Shown one piece after another: positions 1 to 11,073 of a stretch of DNA of 64,000 bases. Source of the stretch: Argentina anserina (Eukaryota; Streptophyta; Magnoliopsida; Rosales; Rosaceae); the NCBI RefSeq assembly GCF_933775445.1, contig NC_065875.1:25109555-25173554 (forward strand). The letters are read 5' to 3'. A program made the position numbers and the translations under genes. The number at the start of each line of letters is the position of its first letter. Position 1 is the stretch's first letter. The notes beneath the pieces are model-generated. The model saw only the letters and a list, made by a program, of their open reading frames with translations, was not told the DNA's origin and made no database searches.

Positions 1-2309
1 ACATTTAGGTCCACACGCTCAAGATCACGGAGGGGTATGTCCGTGCCTGAGGGTACGTATGAGTCGTCAAACCGGATGGTTAACTGTTTCATACGTTCCA
101 AACTGCCAAGGCATAGAGGGATGAATCCCGAGAGATGATTTTGAGAAAGATTTAGAACATGAAGATAAGGGAGGTTGCATATCTGTTGAGGTATACTTCC
201 GGTGAATCTGTTATTACCGAGCATTAGTACATACAGATCTCCTCCAATCCATTCTGGAATGCTCCCTGATAGTTTGTTACCTCCAAGATCAAGTGTTACC
301 AGTCTTGTGCAATTTTGAAAGGACTTGTCAATCTCTCCTGAGAGATTGTTGTTGCTTAATCTCAGCCAGGACACTAAAGATAATTGTGAGCACATGAAGT
401 GTGGAATATGACCGGATAGATTGTTGTAGGAAAAATCTATGGTTTCAGTCATCACTAGCCTGGGGATGGTTCCAGACAGGTGATTACGTGAGAGATCCAG
501 CCAATACAAGTTCTTCGCTTTACCTAAGGAAGCAGGGATGCTACCATTTAGATTATTTTTAGAAAGGTCTAGGCTCCACAAATTTGGCGTCTGCTCTCCA
601 ATGCTTGTGGGAATTGGTCCTGAAAATCTGTTGTTTGCCAAGCTGAGCTCCATGACATTTTGCCAAAGTGGAAGAGAACCCTCCAAGAAGTTGTTCTCCA
701 AATCAACATATGCTCCGGGATAAAAATTTACTGAGCTTGGAAGTTGTCCTCTTAATTTATTATCAGAGAGATCCACAAAGGACCACATAAAATTCCCCTT
801 TGGATTTGTCCAAAACCAATCAGGTATTCCATCCGAAATTCCAACATTCGAGAAATTTATTTCGGTGAGGTCACTCTGATTTCTGAGCCACGCTGGAAAA
901 GAGAGACTCATCAGTTTGCAGTCACTGATGGAGAGAGAGAATAGATTGAAGGGAGGAGTCCAGTGAGGACTGACATCGAAAACCAAAGAGTTTGTGGAAG
1001 ACAGGGAAAAAAATTTCAAACTAGAGAGATTCTGGAGATGAGTTTCAGTGAAGACACCTTCCCATGAACCACCCCAGAGTGACAATACGTATAACCCTGA
1101 AAGTTGTCCCAAACTTTCAGGGATGGTGCCATTCATCAAGTTGTTAAAGTCTAGGTTTAGAACCTGCAGAGTTGACAGATTTCCTATTGTGGCCGGGAGA
1201 AGACCTGAGATTGAGTTCCTTCCGGAACTAAAAGTTTCCAAATATTTTAGGGATCCCAAAGATTCAGGCAATGATCCATGGAGATTATTTGACATGATAT
1301 CTAGCACTCTTAAGCTACTATTGCTGCATGTAGACAAAGCTGCAATAAATGGTTGTACATCCATACTTAAAGAATTATATGATAGGTCTAGAGTCTGCAA
1401 GCTGCAATGGTTTTGTTTCCATGCACTTTCAGGAATGGAGCCAGTAAGGCTACAACCATCTATTCTTACTGTGACAAGGGTACTGATATTGAATAGCCAA
1501 TGAGGTGATGAAGAGTTGAAGTGGTTGTATGAGAGTTCGATGACCGAGAGTGATGTAAAATTTACATGTGGGAGATATTGTGGAAGGTGATGAAGTTGAG
1601 AATTAGTCAAGTCCAGCTCTAGCAGTGAAGGAAGCTTATTGACATCAGATAGCCAATCAGCTGATGCCTTGCTAAGGTTCACGTATGCCAAGCTGAGATA
1701 TTGCAAGGAAGAGAGACGAGAGATCCAGTTCAAATCCGAAACCCAAAGAGAGGTTTCCGCTGATAAAGCATCTGAAGCAAGAGAAAGATGCACCAAGTTT
1801 GACAGATTCCCAAGATGAGGAGGGACCATTCCGCCAAAAGATGAGTCTGAGAGGTCAAGGTGCCTCAACTTTTTCAGTGAACCTATGAAACTTGGGATAG
1901 AAGTTCCACTGAAGTTGTTGCTACTCATATCCAAGTAATTCAAGTGTGTTAAGTTAAGTAAAGAAGAATCTAACTCACCCCCTATGCATGCCCAGGTGAA
2001 AGGTGTCATTCCCTGTACATCGCATCTGAGATCAAGCTTGACAACGTTGCCGGTTTGGTTGCTGCAACCTACGCCCAGCCAACTGCAGCAGTCTTCTCCA
2101 ACCCAGGAAGATAGCTTATGTAGAGGGACTTTCAGGACTTGTTTGAATTTAAGTAGTGCCTTCCTCTCCAGCTCAATGCAAGCTGGTTTGAAACTGTTAC
2201 CATCAGAGTTGGCGTCAAGTAATATTGAGCATTTAGTTAACAAAAGGAGGAGAACAGTTGAAACGAGATGACAGGACACACTCCTGCTGCTGCAGCTTCT
2301 GCTAACCAT
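1..2309 (-). CDS. LRR receptor-like protein (EIX2/Cf-type RLP), N-terminal part, cut by window edge
   Basis: An uninterrupted reverse-strand frame starts at the ATG complementary to 2307-2309 and stays open to base 1 (769 complete codons). I translated nine blocks spread along it without meeting a stop or frameshift. The order is a hydrophobic signal peptide (about residues 1-30), a leucine-rich-repeat N-terminal cap with the paired-cysteine motif ending CCSWLGVGC, then many 23-25-residue extracellular LRRs of the form LxxLxLxxNxLxGxIPxxLG (for example LSGTIPRLV, LSGSIPEWIGG, FTGSIPQQIC). Proteins of this layout are usually plasma-membrane receptors without a kinase that recognise microbial or developmental ligands and signal with SOBIR1-type partners. 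The C-terminal LRRs, transmembrane segment and short tail would lie beyond the window. A receptor kinase is not excluded, since the C-terminus is unseen. I see no intron in the visible part, as is common for RLPs. Confidence 0.88.
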   Translation of the reverse strand, partial: MVSRSCSSRSVSCHLVSTVLLLLLTKCSILLDANSDGNSFKPACIELERKALLKFKQVLKVPLHKLSSWVGEDCCSWLGVGCSNQTGNVVKLDLRCDVQGMTPFTWACIGGELDSSLLNLTHLNYLDMSSNNFSGTSIPSFIGSLKKLRHLDLSDSSFGGMVPPHLGNLSNLVHLSLASDALSAETSLWVSDLNWISRLSSLQYLSLAYVNLSKASADWLSDVNKLPSLLELDLTNSQLHHLPQYLPHVNFTSLSVIELSYNHFNSSSPHWLFNISTLVTVRIDGCSLTGSIPESAWKQNHCSLQTLDLSYNSLSMDVQPFIAALSTCSNSSLRVLDIMSNNLHGSLPESLGSLKYLETFSSGRNSISGLLPATIGNLSTLQVLNLDFNNLMNGTIPESLGQLSGLYVLSLWGGSWEGVFTETHLQNLSSLKFFSLSSTNSLVFDVSPHWTPPFNLFSLSISDCKLMSLSFPAWLRNQSDLTEINFSNVGISDGIPDWFWTNPKGNFMWSFVDLSDNKLRGQLPSSVNFYPGAYVDLENNFLEGSLPLWQNVMELSLANNRFSGPIPTSIGEQTPNLWSLDLSKNNLNGSIPASLGKAKNLYWLDLSRNHLSGTIPRLVMTETIDFSYNNLSGHIPHFMCSQLSLVSWLRLSNNNLSGEIDKSFQNCTRLVTLDLGGNKLSGSIPEWIGGDLYVLMLGNNRFTGSIPQQICNLPYLHVLNLSQNHLSGFIPLCLGSLERMKQLTIRFDDSYVPSGTDIPLRDLERVDLN

Positions 2310-3224
2310 GTTGTTTTTTTCTCCCTGATCAAATAGGTAAGAAAGTTATTTTGTTGGCTGAAATGGAAGATATGCTGCTATCTATAAGCAAACAATCGAA
2401 GTGAGATCATTGTGATTCGCAGTGGAAAGTATGCTATATTCTTGGCCGTCTTTGATTTTTTTCGAGCTAATTCGACCCAGTCTTGCTACGCAATATGCTT
2501 CGGCAGATTGGTTTGTTGTTTCCTGCTAATTTCACTCTGACTTGCGAAATTGGTTTATGCTTCATGCTGGTTGGACTCAGCTTCAGATGATTAGTTAACC
2601 AGTCTGCATCAGGTTGCCCAGGCATAATAATCTATACATATGAGGCCTCCGGTTGATTTCATTTGCTTATTAAGAAAGGCATTTAGTCCATGTATTACAG
2701 TAGTTAATTAGAGTTTGATATTTGGATGTGAAGTTGAGCACTTTAAATATAATCATAGTCATGCCTGTATTATGAACATGTTGTAAGGAATGTAAGCGAA
2801 ACTACCTATAGAATTTGTATATATGGACGTGGACAACACCTCTCAGTCTCTTTGGATTAATCAAAAGTTCAAAACATAGGAAACAAAATAAGGGGAAAAA
2901 TAAAAAAATCAAGCCAGTGATGTAACTGAAAAAAACAGCCGTATAACACTAACTTTCTCTGCATTAAACGATTACATTTCACGAGTAGAAGATTCATCTA
3001 CAAAGAATACAATCTCTCCCTTTAAGGGGTATTCTATAAAATTCCTATTCCCAAATCACGGTTTACAACACAGCCTGTGAGGTTCTGTTTCTAAAACAAT
3101 TTGACACCACAATTTTAACTGAACAAAGCAAGTGCCTGTTGTTAAGAGCCTGATACTCGATGACTACAGAAATTGACACTTCAATATGAATATGGAATGA
3201 ATTGCATGTTGCACATGATGTTTT
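2310..3224. other. Spacer between the RLP start and the 3' end of TML
   Basis: AT-rich sequence with no convincing coding frame. It should contain the RLP promoter and 5' leader on its left side and the TML 3'UTR on its right side. No repeat or RNA gene was recognised. Confidence 0.5.
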
Positions 3225-6200
3225 CTAAAAAATCCCAGAGGAAATACTCGAAGTGGCATTAATCTTCAACGAGTGCTCAGGTATGTAAGTACAACCTGTT
3301 ATGCAAGAAAATACTACCCTCCGTAAGAAAAAGAAATCTACCATTGTGGTTTTGCATGTACTTAAGGATAGAAGTTTTCACATATATGTAATGTTATGCA
3401 ACAATTAGATGACCAATAATTATATAGTAGAAACAGGGAGTCAGATAACTACCTTTCTCCTTGACATCAATTTGTAGGGTGTCCAGCGTAATTATGCCAT
3501 CAGTCAGTGGAAGTAGCTCAAGCTTGATGGTGGCCGTAGATTGGGAAGGAACACATCTAATATGATGGTAGAAAATTATTAATATTGGTATAACCATAAC
3601 AAAAATATATAAGAGAATAATGAGACCCGATCGAAGTATTACCCTAGTGGAACTCTACTCTGAAGCCACAGATGGGTACAACCCAAACCAGTACTAGGAA
3701 CATCAGACACTGGAGAAGCTTGTTCTTTAAAAGAAGATTGTTTCTGAGTTGCCAATAAAGAGGGTGCTGAGTTCAGCCTTGGAATAATAGAATTATGTCT
3801 CCCGGCAGTTGTTCTTCCTGTGAACCCGGGAAAACCAACAAATGGACTCATTGGAGAAGTAGGTGAAGAATTCAAGGATACGACTGAAGGTGGCGAAGTA
3901 AATGAAGCTGGGGCAAGAACCGTCAGACTTAAATCTTCACTTGTTAAGTTTGAAGCCTGAAGAGTTAAGACCTGACCAATTGAAAAATTTATTGTGAAAC
4001 CCACTTCACATATATAAAATGAAGGATAACTCCCACACACATATATGACGCAAGCTACACAGTATATGAGACCTGAACAGGAAGCTGGGAGACTCCTGCA
4101 TTTGGTGCACTAGATTGTCCAGACATTTCAGACGCAACAGATATCATCAGATCCCTTGAAATACGTGGTCGCCAAGTTGTTGGCTGTTTAAAAAACAATC
4201 TCGACTCTGCAGACATACAAAAAAGGATCACAATCACAAATGACATACTCAGGTTCTCCATGTATGGAAAACCAAACTGGAATATAATTACCTGTGTAGT
4301 TGCACCGACAGGATACCATGATTGCATACTGGTCAGCAGTTGAAGCATTCTTTTTTTGTTCTGCAGTCTTCAATGCCAGACGTGAAGTTGATGCTGCATT
4401 TCCAGCCTGCGCCAGTGATTGTTGAGTACTTCTATCACCACCAGTCTTGAAATTCTTCCACAGGGTTGTTGCTGGTTTAAGAATAAAAGAATGCTCTTCA
4501 CCTCTCCTGTCACAAGAAATTCTCATGAGATCAGGATAAGGAAGTAAGCTTAAGACTCCAAAACTAAACAAACAAACAAACAAAAACTGTCCTAACTACA
4601 AACTAAGTTGACCATCGAATCAAAATGTTTACAATGGCAATCTCTGTAGCTACTGATTAGCTAATCCTTTCAAGGTTTCAATCTCTAACTCAACTCTGAC
4701 AGGTTACATTTAACTATGTTACATATTAGCCCAACTTCCCTTTTTTCATGCAATTGATATTTCAAGGTCCAATCACATGAACTTTCAAACTCAAACGGCT
4801 GTCTCTCTTTATGACTCATTGTTGCCGGATCTGCCTCACAATATGACAATATCTATCATCACCTAAGAAAGGTGAAACTGTGCGACAAGGTGGAAATTTG
4901 CTATGTGAAAACCTGCCAACAAGTTAAACTGAGGTTGTTTCCCTGTGTCACTTGCCTACTCTTATGCTTATAAAGGCACTCCTACGTGAAGTACCAAACA
5001 ATAAGTCCTCAGACAATTTGACCCAATTCCTTAGGATCTGCAACTGATTAACTTCCTTACTCTAAGCCTATTTCTATTTTCCAAATAAAAATAAATAACA
5101 ACAAAATAAAACTTTTAAGAGTAACAAAAATGATTGGAGTTACTGAGTGACAAATGAATTCTTAGATAAGACACCACGACATAAGAATCACCTGAGTGCT
5201 AAATTTGGTAAACTATGGTCACTTCCTGCTTCCACGCACACAATTGGCAATGATAAAGATTGTCCACCTTTTGAAGCCTCCTCAGAGACAATCGTTATAG
5301 CATCCACATACACCACAATTTCTGGTGTATGTGCTGGAGAAACATTCTGCAAATCATATTGATAATTTTAGTAGGAACGTGAGCTAAAGGTTACAAAAAA
5401 ATGCATCTTAAATAAGTGATCTGTGAAACTATCTAAGATGACTGCATATTGAACAGAAAAAACTACAATTAGTATTTTGTTTGCACATTACCAGTTAACC
5501 AAAAAAATGTGTATTCAATGGAACACACCTTTATCTGGACACATAGAAGATCATCTGTATTGCAGTCCGCAGCAAAACAATGAATTTCCACAGGTTGTAT
5601 GATTTCAAGTTTCCTCCTCCACCTTCTTCCTGGTGTATAGATGCCCTCCAATCCACAACGAACAGAAAACCTTTCGCGCTCCAATGGCACGCCTCGAAAA
5701 GATAATAGCCCCTCATAACCAGTTTTTTTACTCTTCTGGAGCTTCATAGATGAAAACTGATCCCAGTCTTCAAGATCAAAGCTTGGCTTAGAACTGGCGG
5801 CTTTTATAGGTGCAGGTGGTGGTGCAGTATTTTGTGGTATTGATGACATGGAGTAACTTCTAAAATGGGAGAAAATCTGAGAACCAGATATGGGCTTTTG
5901 AGGTGCACTACCGATTCCTGAATTGGAAGTTATAGGAGGCGATAAAGGACGAGCTAGAGGTGGATGTACATTATCCAAAGGAAGCAGCCACTTTAACAAT
6001 TCTCCACAAGGGTCTGGATTTGCATAAACCAAGTTCTCCTGAGCCTCTGGAGACAAACTTCTCTCATAATACTTTTCAAATTGAAGAATCTCAATAACAG
6101 GGTCATTCAAAAAATCTACACCAACATTCACCTGTAAAAGTACCTGCACCCTTCCAAACAAGAATATGAATGAGGACAGACGATTTTAATGACTAATTTG

Positions 6201-7500
6201 ATCAGCTGTGCATATGGGTGTGTGTGTGCATGTGTGTGTAGAAAAGTAAAACAAATGACCTAGAAGCTTCACTATACATACCACTATGTCTCCATTAGAA
6301 AGAGAGCAACACTTGACATCATTTCTTGCTACGCCACCAGAGACATTGGGATCAAACTTTCCTTTATCGACAATGGCATTGAGTTGAGACAATGCACGTT
6401 TCTGGGTTCCGTTCTCTGTGGCCTCTGGACCATCCATCTCAGATGATTCTGAAGACTTCTTAGAACCCTTTTTAGACCAAAGGGACTCACCTGATTCGGC
6501 AATCCTAACAAAAAAATGAGACCTCTCAAATCTTTGTAATAATATTTCAGTTTGTCTCTTGTGATCCTCCATTCGAAGAAGGGATTCACTGGCAGAAACA
6601 TCCTTTTGTGGATCCGCCATCTCGTTTGACAGAGTTTCACCATTTTGATCTGTACTTTGACTATCAGGACTAAATTCTCCTTTTCTTGATAATGCATCAT
6701 TTTCACCATCAGCATTCCCATTTTGCTTTGTTGGACTTTGCTTTAAGCCATTTTTACTCATTGCTGCAGCTAATTTAAAAGGAGTGATAATTTCTGTATC
6801 CTGCTTACATGCTGACAGCAATGCAAGGATATGAACTTGTTCGCCTGGAAAAGAAATTTTACAATTCAGGTAATTTTAGCATCTGGTATATTCTCCCATA
6901 TCTGTGAAAATACATGTCAATAATGAAAGGGAGGTGAGATTCAGGAAACAGGTACCAGGAAAAACAAACGAGCGGTCCATAGAGCGTAATGACTGTATAT
7001 CTGGTGCATCATTCCAATTTTCTGGAAGTCCTTCTACAAGAACAAAACAAACCTTAGAAAAATATACATTATCAGAACAATGGTGCAATCTATGTAAGGA
7101 ATATAAGTACCCACTCAACCATTGTTTGCACATTAGAGCCCACTTTACGTGCATCCATAAGTCACACAGACCAAATGTCAATGTATGCAAAGTCATTGTA
7201 ATGGAATCACTTACTGTACGGGATCGCAATCCATCCTTCCTCATCTGAAACATCATGATGCTTGGCTATTGCAGATGATTCACTCTTTGCACCACCACCG
7301 TGCTCAACTCCAGATTCATTTTCTTCTACGTGATCAGCAATTGCTGAATACTGTGGATAAGGATCTTCGGCAATTAGACCCTCCAACGTCGGTCCTGCTG
7401 GTCTTGGGGGAAGCTGTGCCTCCAGAGGTGGTTCATAAACAGCCGGCTGCTCTGCCTGTACACGTGGAAACTGTGGGCTAGACCGCAAAAAAAAACTCAT
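3225..7500 (-). CDS. TML: TPLATE complex muniscin-like protein (TML), 10 coding exons
   Basis: Coding exons on the reverse strand are 7500-7215, 7033-6956, 6844-6282, 6143-5529, 5346-5192, 4506-4292, 4206-4073, 3971-3643, 3556-3453 and 3295-3225. Every junction is GT-AG and the phases join into 850 codons (849 aa). The N-terminus is MSFFLRSSPQF; DRSFVFPGEQVHILALLSA follows near residues 115-135. A charged linker comes next, then the mu-homology region beginning VNVGVDFLNDPVIEILQFEK, and the conserved end LELLPLTDGIITLDTLQIDV. I recognise this as the plant muniscin-like subunit (Arabidopsis At5g57460 from memory). It belongs to the TPLATE adaptor complex, which acts with AP-2 at the plasma membrane in clathrin-mediated endocytosis. 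The mu-homology domain is thought to bind cargo and membrane. The start is the first ATG after a 5'UTR intron. Exon ends rest on manual splice-site choice, and phase consistency throughout supports them. Confidence 0.9.
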
Positions 7501-8023
7501 CGTCCCACCGGAAACAACAACCGCCTGCAAAATCAAGGACAGTGTCGGTCCATCGCAATAAGGAATACTCTAAAAGTCTAAACCAATACAATGTGTGTTT
7601 CTAGCTACAAACCTCCAAATTGCCAGTGTTCTAATCAACTGCTATACATGATCTATATGACTAAAACAACAGAAAAGGCTACATTTTCGACACGAAAATT
7701 CTCCATTACTCTTCTCAACAACACTAAAATCTCTCGGTAGGCATAGTTCAGTAATCAAGACTGAGCTAACTCATCAGAACCTAAAGTGCTAACCCTAATG
7801 CGCATCATAATCTTACATGAACTCTGAAAACAAGCCCGATCAAACAGCTAAAGCACTACGAATCTCACACACTCACTACCTGGAACAAGCAATAATCACA
7901 AGAATATACCAGAATCAAAATTCGAAAGTGAAATTTGTTCGATTCTGAAATCCACGATTGGAAACTGAATTGTGAAATACCTAAATTGGTTCTGAGCTGA
8001 TCGGAAGAACGAAATGAACTTAC

Positions 8024-8160
8024 CCGAGATCCGGTGCTGTTTGGACCTTAGCGGCGATCCGGAGACGGAGGCCTGAGGGAGCTCCGGCTGAGATTGGGAG
8101 GCGGTGGACGGTTAGAAGTGGGAAGGGAGACTGTGAAAGCTGTGATCGTCAAGTTGGGGG
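8024..8160 (-). other. TML non-coding first exon (5'UTR), 3' boundary at 8024
   Basis: The reverse strand carries a clear donor (CGG|GTAAGTT) at 8024/8023. A matching acceptor (TTTTGCAG) lies about 24 bases upstream of the TML start codon, near 7524. This implies a leader intron of about 500 bases. The upstream exon limit is approximate, since the transcription start cannot be read from sequence alone. Confidence 0.6.
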
Positions 8161-10452
8161 GTCCATTTCTTCACTCGTAACGGTTGTTGTATTAACCGAG
8201 AGTTTTTAGCACTACCAAAAACTAAAGTAATATCAAGCAAATTTATTTACCCACATATTGCTTTATATATTTTTCACGGGCTCGAATCATATGCTTGATA
8301 TCATCAATAGTATTCATTAACTTCATTCGGTGTAGCATATAATTTTGGCTCAATAATTTTTTGATGAAAAATCTGATATCCATAAGTTGTGACGGATATA
8401 TAGGTTTTTCAGTGTTATACCCATATAACGCACGGATTCAGTAAATTGAAAAGTGTATGCCTTAGTTTGCAATAGTCATTAGGCATCTACTAGTCTTTCG
8501 CTACATGTGTCTATTGTACTTACAAATTTTCATGCGTTTTAATTAGGGATGAGGTAATAAGGCGCATCAGTTATGTCTATAATTTATAACATATGGTGAA
8601 ATATATCTTTCCCGTTTACTTCAAAATGAGGCACATGAATTCTAACAAAGTTACACTAATCTGAATTACTCACTGCTCGCGAATTATAAGAGTTGAAATT
8701 CAAATTTGTAACCAAGAACGTTCCATAATCCGACCACTCGACGGGTCTCGACCAACGTTACCAAAGTAATTGTTGTACGAGAGAATTGAAACTCTAAGTT
8801 CATCTTTTCTTGAAATAAAATAAAAATAATAAGAGGGAATTGGGCTAATGGCGAGTTGTGTGATCGAGCCGGAATCATCCACCACATGGACATGGGCTAA
8901 CAATGCGAAGCCTTGGGCTTAAATACGAAGCAAAAGAAAAGAGTGAAGGTCAGGCCTGTGGATAACACACGTCATCAAAAAAAAAAGTGGCGGGACAGCA
9001 CAGTATGACGAGGATTGGATAAGTATCAGCGTCGGTTCTCATCATCAATCATTGATTGTTCATTGGGAGCATCGAAACAACTCTCTCCACGTATCATGCT
9101 TCTGTTGAGCCTGATCTTCATCAGTAGGTTGAGGTCCACACGATCAAAATAGGTCTGTACACGTGGGATGAGGATAGCCTCCGCCGAATGGAACCATCTG
9201 ACAACGACTAAGGAAGGATCCTAGTTCATTTCTTATCTCCTAATATGCATACTCATAAACTCATTTGTTTGCTATAGACCTATAGTCAACAACAGTAGTT
9301 GTTAAATTTTAAACGGAAAGCCTCTGTGATTTGATTAACTGAAGATTTCAATTAAGGAACGACATGAACCAAGCCGAACTGATTAGTGGGTTGAGATGAT
9401 GTAACATAGAGCGTTACATTTAATCAAGATTATCATAACACAAGGTGGGTAATATGTGAACAATAGTATTTGTGGGATTCGATCGATTACTCAACAAGTA
9501 GAGTCGGGATATGTGCATGATTCCATAATGTCTAATATGATAATGAAAATCATGCGTCTAAATATAGTATAATGTCTAGACTAAATCTATAACCTGACAA
9601 AATTTTATCTTATCTTACTCTATGTTAAATTATAGGCTACGAAATCGGATTTATGAGCGCCACATAACTCAATTTAACCAAAATATTAGCCAACGTCAAT
9701 CCTTGTTAAGCCACCTCACCATAAATGCTCTCAATCTGTTCAGTTCTGGTAATCTTTCCTTTTTCTATTGTCATCTCTAAACTAACCCTCGATGACGATT
9801 GACGAGTCGGGTTGATACTTGGTAGTTGAAAATCGATGGAGGTGAAGCTATACATATGCTGTACTATGATGTATGCGTCGTATTCACTTTTCCTACCGAA
9901 GAGATGAAAAACAAAGCTCCAGGTTTGTGTGTCTCAAGCAATCATGCAAGTGGTCGACCGACTTGCCAAAGCCAAGTTCGATGTTAGATTCTTGTACTCG
10001 TCTGTCTCATTTTAGTGTTTTACAGAGTGAAAATACTATATTTGAACCAAAATCATACCAGATATAGAATTAGAAAGAAAAAAAAACCCGAAAATCCTTA
10101 GTATTTTTGTGACTCTGTGCTGCAACTAGATGCTTGTGTTGTGTCAATCACATTCATATTTCTCTTGTTTTCCCACAAACGAACCCAAAACGATTGATGG
10201 GTATTCCTCAGCGATTTTTGTTCATTCGAACTCGCATCAATTTGCCCAAGATATTTCCATTGGTGGGTGCACCCATCCACTCTAAGAAGCTCGCTCTCTT
10301 CCAAAACATGTAGCCTTTTTGACACAGTTTTTAGTTTTTACACATACTACCTTCCCCAGTTTCTTCGCTCTGTAACTTTCACAGCAAATTTGGCTTCTCT
10401 GGTCACTTTTCGTGCTGGGTTTCGTTAAAGTTTGAAGCTTTTTGGAAGGTTG
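8161..10452. other. Divergent intergenic region between TML and the twin-LOV gene
   Basis: About 2.3 kb that should hold two promoters pointing away from each other. It is AT-rich and has scattered ORFs shorter than 76 codons, none with recognisable similarity or splice context. No terminal inverted repeat or target-site duplication was found. Confidence 0.45.
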
Positions 10453-10515
10453 ATGTGCCACATGGGATTGGGAGTGACGGTTTTAGAGAGGAGATGGATT
10501 CGGAGTTGGGTTTAA
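10453..10515 (+). promoter_or_regulatory. Overlapping upstream ORF of the twin-LOV mRNA
   Basis: An ATG at 10453 opens a 20-codon frame (MCHMGLGVTV...) that ends at TAA 10513-10515. This lies past the main start at 10494, in a different frame. A scanning ribosome that starts here would miss the main ATG, so this arrangement normally lowers translation. Whether the transcript includes 10453 is inferred, not shown. Confidence 0.45.
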
Positions 10516-11039
10516 TAGAGCAATCACTCAAGAGTCGTTACTCGCTTTGGGTTCTAGAAGCTTTGAACGAATTGCCGGAGAGTTTTACGGTGACTGATCC
10601 TTGTATTTCCGGCCAGCCCATCGTTTTTGCGAGCAAGGGGTTCCTGAAGATGATGGGGTACTCGAAAAGCGAGGTGGTTGGGAAGAATGGGAGGATGTTT
10701 CAAGGCCCAGCTACTTGTAGAAGGTCTGTAATGGAGATAAGGGAGGCTATAAGGGAAGAGAGAGGTGTTGAGATTAGTTTGGTGAATTATAGGAGAGATG
10801 GGACACCGTTTTGGATGCTGTTTCATATGTGTCCAGTGTTTAGCAAAGAGGATGGGAGGGTGATTCATTTTGTGGGAGTTCAAGTTCCGATTTTGCGAAA
10901 ACCGAGGAGGAGGAATGGGGTTGGTTTGGTGTATGAGGAGGAGAGTAGGATGGTTGAGAGTGTTTATGGGTCTTGTAGGAGAGAGGTGTGCTCGGATGCT
11001 TTGGTGGATTTGGGGCGTGCTTTGTCTCTGGAGTGTGCA

Positions 11040-11073
<34 letters not shown>

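Noticed and set aside
1048..2271. Forward-strand frames of 95-151 codons within the RLP
   Set aside because: Antisense shadows of the reverse-strand LRR frame.
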